Source of the DNA: Pedobacter ureilyticus
GTDB taxonomy: Bacteria > Bacteroidota > Bacteroidia > Sphingobacteriales > Sphingobacteriaceae
Length of the DNA stretch: 64,000 nucleotides
Direction of reading: 5' to 3'
Assembly: GCF_005925345.1 (NCBI RefSeq)
Contig: NZ_SSHJ01000017.1
Span: 1 to 64,000 of the forward strand
Part shown: positions 52,118-61,258 of the stretch, in pieces
Position numbering within the stretch: the stretch's first letter is position 1
How the letters are laid out: every line of letters starts with the position of its first letter
The notes under the pieces: model-generated
Database searches by the model: none
Told to the model about the DNA's origin: nothing
Seen by the model: only the letters and a program-made list of their open reading frames with translations
Translations under genes and position numbers: made by a program

Positions 52118-53488
52118 TTACTTATTCAATTCCGCAAAGTATTTATGAAACAAAGGCAAGGTTTCAATTCCTTTGTAGTAATTATAAATATCGTATTTTT
52201 CGTTTGGCGAGTGTAGTGCGTCACTATCTAAACCAAAACCAAACAATACCGATTTAATACCCAACACATCCTCAAACAACGCCACAATAGGAATACTACC
52301 ACCACCACGGGTAGGAATTGGTTTTTTACCAAAACTATCTTCAATAGCTTTTTCGGCAGCACGATAAGCAACACTATCTGTTGGCGTTACCACTGGCTCG
52401 CCACCATGATGCGGCGTTACCGTAACCTTCACTCCTTTTGGTGCAATTTTTTCGAAATGTTTGGCGAAAATTTCACTTATTTCATCCGAATTTTGGTTCG
52501 GAACCAAACGCATCGAGATTTTAGCATTAGCCTTACTTGGCAGTACGGTTTTAGCCCCTTCACCAATGTAACCGCTCCAAATGCCATTTACCTCTAAAGT
52601 TGGTCTTGTACCAGTACGCTCTAAGGTAGAATAGCCTTTCTCGCCCCATTCGGCATCAATAGCTAGATCTTTTTTATACTCCTCTAAATCAAATGGTGCA
52701 GAGTTTAAAGCTGCTTTTTCGGCATCACTTAGCTCAACAACCTTATCATAAAATTCCGGAATAGTAATATGATTATTTTCGTCGTGCAAAGAGGCAATCA
52801 TTTTACAAAGAATAGTAGCCGGATTGGCAACAGCACCGCCATAAACCCCCGAGTGTAAATCTCTATTTGGGCCTACCACCTCCACTTCCATATAAGCTAA
52901 ACCGCGTAATCCAGTTTCGATAGATGGATTTTCCATACTGATCATCGACGTATCAGAAATCAAAACCACATCAGCTTTTAAGCGCTCAGTATTTGCTTTC
53001 ACGAAAATACCAAGATTAGCAGAACCTACTTCTTCTTCGCCCTCGATCATGAATTTTACGTTACAAGCCAAGGTATTGGTTTGCATCATCAATTCAAATG
53101 CCTTAACGTGCATATAAAACTGACCTTTATCATCGCAAGCGCCACGTGCATAAATTTTGCCATCACGTACGGTTGGTTCAAAGGGTGGCGTGTGCCATAA
53201 TTCCAACGGATCTGCCGGTTGCACATCATAATGTCCGTAAATTAAAACCGTTGGCAAACTCGGATCTATAATTTTTTCGCCGTACACAATTGGGTAGCCT
53301 GCAGTTTCGCAAATCTCTACTTTCTCTGCTCCAGCCTCTTTCAACTTCTGAGCAACAAAATCAGCAGTTTTCAACACATCGCCTTTAAACTTAGGGTCGG
53401 CACTTACTGAAGGAAAACGCAACAACTCAAAAAGCTCGTCTAAAAAACGTTGCTTGTTATCTTCTACATATTTCTTTATTTCTTGCAT
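52118..53488 (-). CDS. M20-family dipeptidase
   Basis: A metallopeptidase of 456 residues from start 53488 (MQEIKKYVEDNKQ); an earlier Met at 53509 would leave almost no leader after a -7 element TATATTTG at 53524-53517. Motifs: VLIYGHYDVQPADPLELW, YARGACDDKGQFY, MIEGEEEVGSANLG and SVLFGFGLDSDALHSPNE, with the zinc ligands His, Asp and Glu of the M20 family. It probably removes residues from dipeptides or short peptides in the cytoplasm; no signal peptide. Confidence 0.92.
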   Translation of the reverse strand: MQEIKKYVEDNKQRFLDELFELLRFPSVSADPKFKGDVLKTADFVAQKLKEAGAEKVEICETAGYPIVYGEKIIDPSLPTVLIYGHYDVQPADPLELWHTPPFEPTVRDGKIYARGACDDKGQFYMHVKAFELMMQTNTLACNVKFMIEGEEEVGSANLGIFVKANTERLKADVVLISDTSMISMENPSIETGLRGLAYMEVEVVGPNRDLHSGVYGGAVANPATILCKMIASLHDENNHITIPEFYDKVVELSDAEKAALNSAPFDLEEYKKDLAIDAEWGEKGYSTLERTGTRPTLEVNGIWSGYIGEGAKTVLPSKANAKISMRLVPNQNSDEISEIFAKHFEKIAPKGVKVTVTPHHGGEPVVTPTDSVAYRAAEKAIEDSFGKKPIPTRGGGSIPIVALFEDVLGIKSVLFGFGLDSDALHSPNEKYDIYNYYKGIETLPLFHKYFAELNK

Positions 53489-53622
53489 AAGATTTATATT
53501 TTGTTGCAAATATAGGGATTTTGAAAAGAGCTAACGATTTAAAACGCTCATAAAAAACTTGTCACATTACCCCAATAAAGCTGGGTTTTTTATTACTTTT
53601 ACCTACGGTAAAGTATAATTTC

Positions 53623-54579
53623 ATGAAAAAACTTGTTATTTCTTTGTTGCTTATTTGTGCTGCTATAGTGTGTTCGTCATGGGGTTTTTTTTCGCATAAG
53701 CGGATAAACCAACTAGCCATTTTTACTTTGCCAGAAGGGATGGTTGGTTTTTACAAAAACAATCACAAATACATTACCGAACATGCGGTAGACCCCGATA
53801 AACGACGATATGCCGATACCGCCGAAGCACCTAGACATTTCATTGATGTAGAGAACTACGAAAGCAACATTGACAGCATACCCGAAAAATGGAACGACGC
53901 CGTAAAAAAATATGGCGAAAAACATCTCGCTAAAGAAGGCATTGTACCTTGGCATATACAACGTGTTTATTACAATTTAGTTAGGGCATTTAAAGAACGC
54001 GACTCGGCAAGAATTTTACGCTACTCTACCGATCTTGGACATTATATAGGCGATGCGCACGTACCCTTGCACACCACACGCAACTACAACGGGCAACTTA
54101 CTAACCAAACTGGCATACACGGATTTTGGGAAAGTAGGGTGCCAGAGCTCTTCTCAAAAGATTACAACCTCTTAGTAGGCAAAGCCACCTACATAGAAGA
54201 CCCACTTAAAGAGGCATGGAAAATTGTAAAAAACTCGCATACTATGGTAGATACCGTACTTAGCTTTGAAAAAAAGCTAAGTGAAACTTTTCCGGCAGAC
54301 CAAAAGTATGATTTCTCTATGCGTGGAAAGAACGTAATGAAACAATATTCGGTAGCCTATACCAAAGCGTATCAGGATATGATGAATGGCATGGTAGAGC
54401 GACAAATGAAATCATCAATTATTAAAGTAGGCTCTTTTTGGTACTCAGCCTGGGTAGACGCCGGCCAACCCGATTTGAGGAATATGATTAGAATTGAGGC
54501 TACTATTGAAGATAAAAAACAAACACAAAAGATAGACCAAAAATACCAAGAAGGTAAAATTATTGGCAGGGAGTTTTAA
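53623..54579 (+). CDS. Zinc-dependent phospholipase C / S1-P1 nuclease-type protein
   Basis: A 318-residue exported protein: signal peptide (about 1-19), then the mature N-terminus with SSWGFFSHKRINQLAIF, where Trp, His and downstream His/Asp residues bind three zinc ions (SPDL-like HYIGDAHVPLHTT; GIHGFWESRVPEL). This N-terminal Trp and the DAHVPLH loop fit the PLC/S1-P1 fold. It may split phospholipid head groups or nucleic acid. It is monocistronic; its tail faces the DedA gene. Confidence 0.85.
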   Translation: MKKLVISLLLICAAIVCSSWGFFSHKRINQLAIFTLPEGMVGFYKNNHKYITEHAVDPDKRRYADTAEAPRHFIDVENYESNIDSIPEKWNDAVKKYGEKHLAKEGIVPWHIQRVYYNLVRAFKERDSARILRYSTDLGHYIGDAHVPLHTTRNYNGQLTNQTGIHGFWESRVPELFSKDYNLLVGKATYIEDPLKEAWKIVKNSHTMVDTVLSFEKKLSETFPADQKYDFSMRGKNVMKQYSVAYTKAYQDMMNGMVERQMKSSIIKVGSFWYSAWVDAGQPDLRNMIRIEATIEDKKQTQKIDQKYQEGKIIGREF

Positions 54580-54590
54580 ACGACAAGGTT

Positions 54591-54679
54591 AATTGGTTAA
54601 CTGTTGGATTGGTTAATTGTATCTTATTGTGTCAACCTTTACAATGTATGGATGGTTGAAAAGCAACAGTTAACCGATT
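54591..54679. repeat. Inverted repeat between convergent genes
   Basis: AATTGGTTAACTGTTG (54591-54606) pairs, with one G-T pair, with CAACAGTTAACCGATT (54664-54679). It lies between the convergent hydrolase and DedA genes and may be a dispersed element or end both transcripts. Confidence 0.7.
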
Positions 54680-54703
54680 AAACAAATCAACGTTTAACCC
54701 TAC

Positions 54704-55387
54704 TTAATCTTCCTTAATCTCTTCCTCTATTTGTTGCTCAACAGGTTTTTTAGAGAAAAGCGATTTCAAAGCACCATAAATTACCGGCACAAAGGTTCCA
54801 ACTGCGATGATCAAAACCAGTATTTCGAAATTCTTTTCTACAAATGGAATTTTACCCAACAAATAGCCTGCAAACAACAAACTGGTAATCCAGCCAATAC
54901 CGCCTACAATGTTATAAAATTGAAATTTACCTATAGACATTCTGGCGGCACCAGCCACAAACGGTGCAATGGTTCTTACAATTGGCAAAAAACGACTAAA
55001 AACAATGGCCTTTGCACCATGTTTCTCAAAATAGGCATGAGACTGATGGTAATATTTCAGCTTTAAAATTTTATTATTTTCTTTAAAAACTTTGATACCA
55101 AAATACTTACCTAGCTGATAATTAAGCGAATTACCTAAAATTGCCGCAGCAATCAGTATCACTAGCATAAACCAAATGTTTAAACCTGTTCCTTCGCCGG
55201 CAACCAAAGCACCCACGGCAAATAACATCGAATCTCCGGGTAAAAATGGCGTTACCACAAATCCTGTTTCCGCAAAAATGATCAAGAAAAGAATAAGGTA
55301 GGTCCAAGTCCTATATTCCTGCATGATTTGTTCTAAAGTATCTTTGGTATTGGTAAGTAGCTGTACAAGTAAATCGAAAAATTCCAC
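54704..55387 (-). CDS. DedA-family membrane protein
   Basis: A 227-residue inner-membrane protein of the DedA/SNARE-associated family, thought to move undecaprenyl- or glycerophospholipids across the membrane. Motifs: ETGFVVTPFLPGDSMLFAVG, LGNSLNYQLGKYFG and VFSRFLPIVRTIAPFVAGAA, the last with the conserved re-entrant Arg residues. A -7 element TATTTTTG is at 55412-55405 just upstream of the start. Confidence 0.93.
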   Translation of the reverse strand: MEFFDLLVQLLTNTKDTLEQIMQEYRTWTYLILFLIIFAETGFVVTPFLPGDSMLFAVGALVAGEGTGLNIWFMLVILIAAAILGNSLNYQLGKYFGIKVFKENNKILKLKYYHQSHAYFEKHGAKAIVFSRFLPIVRTIAPFVAGAARMSIGKFQFYNIVGGIGWITSLLFAGYLLGKIPFVEKNFEILVLIIAVGTFVPVIYGALKSLFSKKPVEQQIEEEIKED

Positions 55388-55464
55388 CGTTTTTTATTTT
55401 TTCACAAAAATAAGGATATCGTTTGGATAAACGCTTAAATTTTAAAATATGACTGCAATTAAAT

Positions 55465-55497
55465 AAAAAATGTCCCGATTTGGTCGGGACATTTTTT
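55465..55497 (-). terminator. Strong terminator after dnaN
   Basis: AAAAAATGTCCCGA (55465-55478) pairs perfectly with TCGGGACATTTTTT (55484-55497) around TTTGG. It can act in both directions; on the minus strand it closes dnaN. Confidence 0.9.
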
Positions 55498-55559
55498 ATT
55501 TGAGGTTATGAGTTGCGAGTTATGGGACTAGACTGATAACCCGTAACCCGTAACAAGTC

Positions 55560-56684
55560 TTAATAACTATTATTCAACATTACCGGCATCACTAACATTA
55601 ATACATCCTCATTCTCATCATTAGTTTGAGGGATTAACAAACCGGCTCTGTTTGGAGTAGAAAGCTCTAAGGTAACTTCTTCGCCACTTAAATTGTTTAA
55701 CATTTCAATCAAAAAACGGGCATTGAAACCTATTTCTAAATCTTCGCCGTCATATTGGCAGCTTAAACGCTCGTGAGCTTCGTTTGCAAAATCTAAATCT
55801 TCAGAAGAAATATTTAACTCGCTACCGTTAATTTTTAAACGAACTTGGTGAGTAGTTTTATTTGCGAAAATCACCACCCTGCGTAACGTATTCAAGAACA
55901 AAGCCCTATCAATTACCAACTTATTAGGGTTGTTAGCAGGAATTACTGCTTCATAATCTGGATAGCGCTCGTCAATTAAACGACAGATCAGGTTGATGTT
56001 TTCGAACTTGAAAAATGCACTCGTTGCGTTGTAATCAACAGATACGTTTACATCATTATTTGGTAAAGCTGCTTTTAATAAAGTGAGCGCTTTTTTAGGT
56101 AAAATGAAAGAGGAAGCCTTTTCTGCCTTACTATCATTTCTTCTGTAACGCACTAACTTATGGGCATCAGTAGCTACAAAAGTAATATTTTGGGGAGATA
56201 ATTGGCAAAAAACACCAGTCATTGCCGGGCGAAGCTCATCGTTACTTACCGCAAAAATTGTTTTGGTAATTGCCTCACTTAACACCGTTGCAGGTAAATT
56301 AACTGAAGATGCGTTATCTACTACCGGAATTTTAGGGAAATCATCACCATTCTCGCCACTTAACTTATATTTTCCGTCGCCAGCACTAATCTCTATAGCA
56401 AAATTATTATCATCTACATGAAAAGTAATTGGTTGGTCTGGTAAGGTCTTTAACGTATCTAACAAAATTCTAGATGGTACCGCTACCCTACCTTCTTCTT
56501 TAGATTCTACAGGTAAAGAAGTAGTCATACTAGTTTGTAAATCGGTAGCAGAAATAGTTAAATTTCCTTCTTTAATTTCAAACAGGAAATTCTCCAAGAT
56601 AGGCAATACCGTGCTGCTACTCGAAGCACCATTAACGGTTTGTAAATGTTTTAATAATGTCGATGTGGATACTATAAATCTCAT
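55560..56684 (-). CDS. dnaN: DNA polymerase III subunit beta (sliding clamp)
   Basis: A 374-residue clamp that tethers the replicative polymerase to DNA, forming a dimer. It shows the three-domain plan: SSSSTVLPILENFLFEI at the N-terminus, LFCQLSP-like MTGVFCQLSP in domain 2 and LMPVMLN near the C-terminus. Length is as usual. dnaN is not next to dnaA or recF here, as is common in Bacteroidota. A -7 element TACTTTTG lies at 56711-56704. Confidence 0.96.
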   Translation of the reverse strand: MRFIVSTSTLLKHLQTVNGASSSSTVLPILENFLFEIKEGNLTISATDLQTSMTTSLPVESKEEGRVAVPSRILLDTLKTLPDQPITFHVDDNNFAIEISAGDGKYKLSGENGDDFPKIPVVDNASSVNLPATVLSEAITKTIFAVSNDELRPAMTGVFCQLSPQNITFVATDAHKLVRYRRNDSKAEKASSFILPKKALTLLKAALPNNDVNVSVDYNATSAFFKFENINLICRLIDERYPDYEAVIPANNPNKLVIDRALFLNTLRRVVIFANKTTHQVRLKINGSELNISSEDLDFANEAHERLSCQYDGEDLEIGFNARFLIEMLNNLSGEEVTLELSTPNRAGLLIPQTNDENEDVLMLVMPVMLNNSY

Positions 56685-56717
56685 AGCTTGTTTTATATAG
56701 ACTCAAAAGTATGAAAA

Positions 56718-58439
56718 TTACCTTGCATACTTATGTTTGCGGTAATAATGTTGAAAAATTGCAAAACATATTAACAACGCAATTGGCAATACCGTGTTTA
56801 CCACTTGCCACTTGGTTTTTTCTGTACGCACCAAGGTTTTATCTAAGGGCCTTACGGTAACTTCTTTATTTCGCAGGGCGATAAGATTGTCTTCATTTGT
56901 AAAATAATCTATTATATTGAGCAGCAGCGCTTTGTTGCCAAAATTTTGCTGCGTATACCTATCAAAACCTAATGGAAACGGCGAGCCATCTGCCGCCACT
57001 TGGTTACGGAAAATATCGCCATCGCCCAAAACAATCATTTTAGAAGGTTTACTTTGCGCAGGTAAGTCAAATTGCTCGGTAATCCCCTGGGGTATTGGCC
57101 TATTTAGAAATACCGATTTAAAGCTACCTTCTAATAATACACCCACACTTTTAGCTACGCTGGTAAATGCCTCTTGTGTAGGCTCTTCTTCTACCATTTG
57201 CAGGTTAAACATTTTGGGAGAAGTGTAAATCTTATTATAGGGCGACGTAGTTAAAATGATCCGCTTATCCACATTTTTACTACCAATAGTATCTACCGTG
57301 CTCGCAAATTCGGCTTTAATGTTATCTAAATTCTTCACCGCACTATTGCTGGTATCGGGCAATAAAATTGGATAATACAGCCACGGAGCCATTTGGATAT
57401 CGCCCCCTGGGCCACCAGTGGCTATGGGGATTTCTGCACAATTTACATCCGCAATAATATCATAGTTTATGCGGGCTCCATACTCAAACAGCATGTCGTC
57501 TAAATTAAGATTGTTGTTGGCCGCCATAAAAGATCTGCCGCTACGCAAACTATCTAGTTCCATACGCACTTGATCTATAGACCATACAACACGCCCGCCC
57601 TTCATCACAAAATAATTAATCTTGTATTTTTGAGCTTCTGTAAAAGTTTTTAAGGGCTTGGCAATTACCATTACCTTTAAGCTATCCAAACCTTGCTTAG
57701 TAATCGAATCTAAGTTTACTCTTCCTACCACATAACTGTCAGAAAGGGTGTGCATCGCATCGTACAGATAGGCGTCATTTGGTTCGCCGTTACCCTCGGT
57801 AAAACCAATGCGTGGGTTATAACCAGAAAACACCTTTTTTAAGGATGATGTGAATACATATTCTAAATTCTTGATGGAGTTATTGATATTCTCATCATAG
57901 TTTGAAGCTTCCCCACCTAAATTTTGAAGCAATTTAACGGGCATCCGTTTACCATTACTTTCTATCAGCGCCATTGGGAAAACCAGCTTTTCAGAAAAGC
58001 CAGCATCAGTTTTAATATTGATATTGGTAGGTTTAATACCTATCTGGTACAAATGCTGCATCACCGTATCTTGTTGTGCAGCAGTTAATCCCGATAATGG
58101 ATCAACAAAAACTACCTTAAAGCCTGCGCTAGAGTAGGACTTATAATCGGCTAAGATGTCTTTAGCGGCGTTACGCAAACGCTTAAAAGCTGAAGGCATA
58201 TCTCCATCCAAAAAAACGGTTACAACGACCTCTTTCTCGTTCTCTTTTAAGGTCTGCTTGGTTTTCTCGGTAAGCGTAAATCGTTTTTCTTTGGTGAAAT
58301 CTATTCGGGTGTAAGCAAACTGCGCCAAAACGTTTATTAGCACCAAACCCACTGTAAACAGTACAAACTTCAACCACTTCTGTTTCGAGCTTTGAGCTTT
58401 TAACTTTTCTTCTTTAACTTTTAACTTTCCCCCTACCAT
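56718..58439 (-). CDS. gldG: Gliding-type ABC transporter auxiliary protein GldG
   Basis: A 573-residue membrane protein with an N-terminal helix (about 25-43, FVLFTVGLVLINVLAQFAYT), then the periplasmic GldG region starting RIDFTKEKRFTLTEKTKQTL, and a C-terminal helix (about 545-562). In Flavobacterium johnsoniae GldA, GldF and GldG form an ABC system required for gliding. It overlaps gldF by 7 nt. The first about 20 residues (KLKVKEEKLKAQ) are encoded by low-complexity DNA with AAGTTAAAAG repeats and are not typical of GldG. Confidence 0.93.
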   Translation of the reverse strand: MVGGKLKVKEEKLKAQSSKQKWLKFVLFTVGLVLINVLAQFAYTRIDFTKEKRFTLTEKTKQTLKENEKEVVVTVFLDGDMPSAFKRLRNAAKDILADYKSYSSAGFKVVFVDPLSGLTAAQQDTVMQHLYQIGIKPTNINIKTDAGFSEKLVFPMALIESNGKRMPVKLLQNLGGEASNYDENINNSIKNLEYVFTSSLKKVFSGYNPRIGFTEGNGEPNDAYLYDAMHTLSDSYVVGRVNLDSITKQGLDSLKVMVIAKPLKTFTEAQKYKINYFVMKGGRVVWSIDQVRMELDSLRSGRSFMAANNNLNLDDMLFEYGARINYDIIADVNCAEIPIATGGPGGDIQMAPWLYYPILLPDTSNSAVKNLDNIKAEFASTVDTIGSKNVDKRIILTTSPYNKIYTSPKMFNLQMVEEEPTQEAFTSVAKSVGVLLEGSFKSVFLNRPIPQGITEQFDLPAQSKPSKMIVLGDGDIFRNQVAADGSPFPLGFDRYTQQNFGNKALLLNIIDYFTNEDNLIALRNKEVTVRPLDKTLVRTEKTKWQVVNTVLPIALLICFAIFQHYYRKHKYAR

Positions 58440-59161
58440 TTCCTACCTCCTATTGCCAACTTGGTTAAACCTAAAAACAAGGCCACAAAAGTGATGAAAT
58501 AAACCAAATCTCTCGTATCTAAAACCCCTCTGCTAATCGATTGGTAATGTTCGTTAATTCCTAGATTTACTAACGAGGCTGATACACCTTCTAAAGCAGA
58601 AATCCTGCTTACCGAATCGAAACCACTGTAAGCAAAAAAACACAAAAATACGGCTACCGCAAAAGCAATAATCTGGTTTTTAGTAATGGAAGAAGCAAAA
58701 ATACCGATGGCCGTAAACGCACTCCCTAACAAGAACAAGCCAACATAGGAACCAATTACCGCTCCGGTATCGATATTTCCTTTGGGCAAGCCTAATTGCG
58801 AAATGCTGTAGTAGTATACCAAAGTGGGCAACAACGAAAAAAGCACCAAAACCATACAGGCCAAATACTTGGCTAGAATGATTTGCATATCGGTAAGTGG
58901 CCGCGTGGCCAACAACACATAAGTACCTTCTTTTCTTTCTTCGGCAAAAGAACGCATAGCGATGCCTGAAATAAGAAACATAAATAGATAAGGAACCAAA
59001 CTAAAGAAACCATCCATTTCGGCATAGCCATATTCCAAAATGGAGGTATCTGGAAAAAACCAAAACATTAAACCGCAGGCCAACAAAAATATGCCAATGG
59101 TAATGTAGGCCATAGCTGAACTGAGGAAACTGAATAATTCTCTTTTAAATACTGCTAACAT
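58433..59161 (-). CDS. gldF: Gliding-type ABC transporter permease GldF
   Basis: A 242-residue ABC-2-type permease with about six helices (AYITIGIFLLACGLMFWF; LVPYLFMFLISGIAMRSFAE; and four more). RSFAEERKEGTYVLLATRPL is the typical GldF/ABC-2 loop. It pairs with gldG downstream; the ATPase gene gldA lies about 2 kb upstream (61259-61966), separated by three barrel genes. Confidence 0.93.
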   Translation of the reverse strand: MLAVFKRELFSFLSSAMAYITIGIFLLACGLMFWFFPDTSILEYGYAEMDGFFSLVPYLFMFLISGIAMRSFAEERKEGTYVLLATRPLTDMQIILAKYLACMVLVLFSLLPTLVYYYSISQLGLPKGNIDTGAVIGSYVGLFLLGSAFTAIGIFASSITKNQIIAFAVAVFLCFFAYSGFDSVSRISALEGVSASLVNLGINEHYQSISRGVLDTRDLVYFITFVALFLGLTKLAIGGRKW

Positions 59162-59207
59162 GCTTTGGTTTAAGAGTGACGAAGTTATGCAATATCTATT
59201 AAAACAA

Positions 59208-59240
59208 AAAAGCCCTTCCGAAAAATCGGAAAGGCTTTAA
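59208..59240 (-). terminator. Terminator between barrel gene and gldF
   Basis: AAAAGCCCTTCCGA pairs with TCGGAAAGGCTTTAA around AAAA. On the minus strand it ends the 59258 transcript. Confidence 0.75.
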
Positions 59241-59257
59241 TTATTTTTTACTTCTTC

Positions 59258-59893
59258 TTAGAAGTTGAAGCCTAAACCAACAGAGAAAACTTTGTTTTTA
59301 ACTGCAACATCAATACCTGAACTTTCATCATTCATTATTTTTCCCAAGCCTAAACCATAACCAGCGTGAAAATTTAAACCGTTAGTTAGTTGGTACCCAG
59401 CTAGGAAGTTCAAACCAAAATCCATTCTTTTAAACTCCCCATCATTTGAGCCAAATGGCATATCTTCTTTAACACCATCTGATTTACCATTCCCTGATAA
59501 CGCATAGGCTGCATAAGGACCAGCGCCTACAAAAAATTTACCAGAACCTGTCTCAAAATTTGCAACCAAATTAACCGGCAATTCTAAGTATGAGATGTTA
59601 ATAGATGCATCCATATCTTCATCCTCAAACAAAGCTCCCCCAGATTTAGTCCCCTTACTCATAAAGGTTAAACCAGGTTGAACTGAAAACATTTTGGAAA
59701 CTTTAATATCGGCGATACCACCAACATAAAATGTTGTTTTTGAATCGAGACTAACTGACGTGCCCATTGCAGAGAAAGTTAGATTGGGAAAAGCAACACC
59801 AGCTTTAACTCCAAAAGAAACAGGTTTGTCTTGAGCATTAACAGCAGAGGTTAAACCAGCTGCGAGCGTTAATAATAGAAAAATTTTTTTCAT
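59258..59893 (-). CDS. Outer-membrane beta-barrel protein (PorT-like type)
   Basis: A 211-residue exported protein: signal peptide (ending VNAQD, about 21), then an eight-strand-type barrel (GVKAGVAFPNLTFSAMGTSV; FSVQPGLTFMSKGTK; FFVGAGPYAAYALSG) ending VFSVGLGFNF with the C-terminal aromatic. It belongs to the outer-membrane beta-barrel family 2. Its function is not readable. A -7 element TAGTTTTG lies at 59941-59934. Confidence 0.83.
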   Translation of the reverse strand: MKKIFLLLTLAAGLTSAVNAQDKPVSFGVKAGVAFPNLTFSAMGTSVSLDSKTTFYVGGIADIKVSKMFSVQPGLTFMSKGTKSGGALFEDEDMDASINISYLELPVNLVANFETGSGKFFVGAGPYAAYALSGNGKSDGVKEDMPFGSNDGEFKRMDFGLNFLAGYQLTNGLNFHAGYGLGLGKIMNDESSGIDVAVKNKVFSVGLGFNF

Positions 59894-59960
59894 TTTAATT
59901 TGATTATTTTTTTGAATGTTAATTAATTAGATGCAAAACTATAAATTTAGTGGAAATAAA

Positions 59961-59989
59961 AAAGCCCTATTTTTTAAAAACAGGGCTTT
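59961..59989 (-). terminator. Terminator of the 60007 gene
   Basis: AAAGCCCTATTTTT (59961-59974) opposes AAAAACAGGGCTTT (59976-59989) with one mismatch. On the minus strand it closes the barrel gene at 60007. Confidence 0.75.
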
Positions 59990-60006
59990 GTATAAAACTA
60001 AAAAAA

Positions 60007-60546
60007 CTACAAACCGAAATTTAAAGCTGCTCTTAAACCAATAAATGAAGAAGTTCCGTTTTTAGACCATCCTTCGTAACGAGCACCGAAATCAATTGCC
60101 ATCTTATCTGCAACAGGAAATTCAACACCTAAGCTTGGGGCATATAGAAATGCAGTACCTGAAGCATCATCGCCTGTGGCAATTGCAGCTCCTACTTGTC
60201 CTTGAGCATAAAAATTTTCAGCTAAGAAATATCTAACACCAGCTTTAAGCGGAACGAACCCAACGCTAGGATATTTAAAACTAAGACCCATTTCGTTAAA
60301 CTCTTTACCTGTAAATTTTAAATAACCTGCTTCTCCAACAAAATTTAGCTTGCTCGCTATTGGCGCTTGGAAGTTTAAAGAACCACCCACACCAAAATTG
60401 TAGGCGTCTCCAAAATCTCCCATCGGGAAGGCAAAATCAGCACCAACACCGATTTTAGAACCTGACATCGCTGGATCTTTAGTTTGTGCATTAGCAGCTA
60501 AACCTAAGCCAGCTACAAGAGCAAATGATAATAATAATTTTTTCAT
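60007..60546 (-). CDS. Small outer-membrane beta-barrel protein
   Basis: A 179-residue exported protein: signal peptide (ending AANAQ, about 21), barrel strands (VGADFAFPMGDFGDAYNFGV; FYAQGQVGAAIATGD) ending SFIGLRAALNFGL. It is paralogous to the 60673 product: both share FY-x-x-GQ-x-GAA, an FG-x-RYE-x-W phrase and an FIGL C-terminus. Confidence 0.82.
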   Translation of the reverse strand: MKKLLLSFALVAGLGLAANAQTKDPAMSGSKIGVGADFAFPMGDFGDAYNFGVGGSLNFQAPIASKLNFVGEAGYLKFTGKEFNEMGLSFKYPSVGFVPLKAGVRYFLAENFYAQGQVGAAIATGDDASGTAFLYAPSLGVEFPVADKMAIDFGARYEGWSKNGTSSFIGLRAALNFGL

Positions 60547-60672
60547 TTTAAGTAATTTAAATTTGTTTTAATGATTAATAATCGCTCCAATAGACGCAAC
60601 AATACTGCCAATCGTTACGAAAAAGCATCAAAAAAATTACAAACAAATGAAAATCAACAGAATAATTTTCAA

Positions 60673-61215
60673 TTACATCCCAAAAACGTAACCTAACTTT
60701 AAGCCAATAAAGCTGAAACTTGTAGTTTTTAGTGTAGTAGTTGCCCCATAACTGGTATTGGTCCAAGCTTCGTAACGCAGTCCAAATTCTAACTTGCTGT
60801 TAGCACTGCCTGTTTTAATATAGGTTCCAAACCCTGGCGACCAAACAAAGGATGTTTTAGAAGCGCCGCCGACATGAAATGCAGCACCTGCTTGTCCTTC
60901 GATATAGAAATCTTGACTTGGATAATGCTTAAAACCCAACTTAATTGGTACGGCTTCTATATTTGCTAATTTAGTCCCTAATTTTCTTTTGGTTAAAAAC
61001 AGATTATAACCACCATTGGCGGTAATGGCATACTTATCGGCAATGCCAATTTCGGCCTTTACAGCACCACCAAAGCCCACGCCACTAATGCTGGAGGCGT
61101 TGCCAGTAGGCAGGTTAATTTCTGGAGCCAAACCAATTTTGATTTGTTGAGCTTGCGCACTAAACGAAAGTGACGAAGCTACAAAAAACACAACAACGAA
61201 TAGCTTAAATTTCAT
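60673..61215 (-). CDS. Small outer-membrane beta-barrel protein (paralogue)
   Basis: Start 61215 (MKFKLFVVVFFVASSLS) gives a signal peptide ending QAQQI; an earlier Met at 61254 adds 13 unlikely residues. About 180 residues with strands FYIEGQAGAAFHVGG, LEFGLRYEAWTNTSYG and a terminal FSFIGLKLGYVFGM. It is a diverged tandem copy of 60007. Confidence 0.8.
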   Translation of the reverse strand: MKFKLFVVVFFVASSLSFSAQAQQIKIGLAPEINLPTGNASSISGVGFGGAVKAEIGIADKYAITANGGYNLFLTKRKLGTKLANIEAVPIKLGFKHYPSQDFYIEGQAGAAFHVGGASKTSFVWSPGFGTYIKTGSANSKLEFGLRYEAWTNTSYGATTTLKTTSFSFIGLKLGYVFGM

Positions 61216-61258
61216 ATTGATGGGTAAACTTAAAGTGGATTTCTTAAATAGCAATGAA

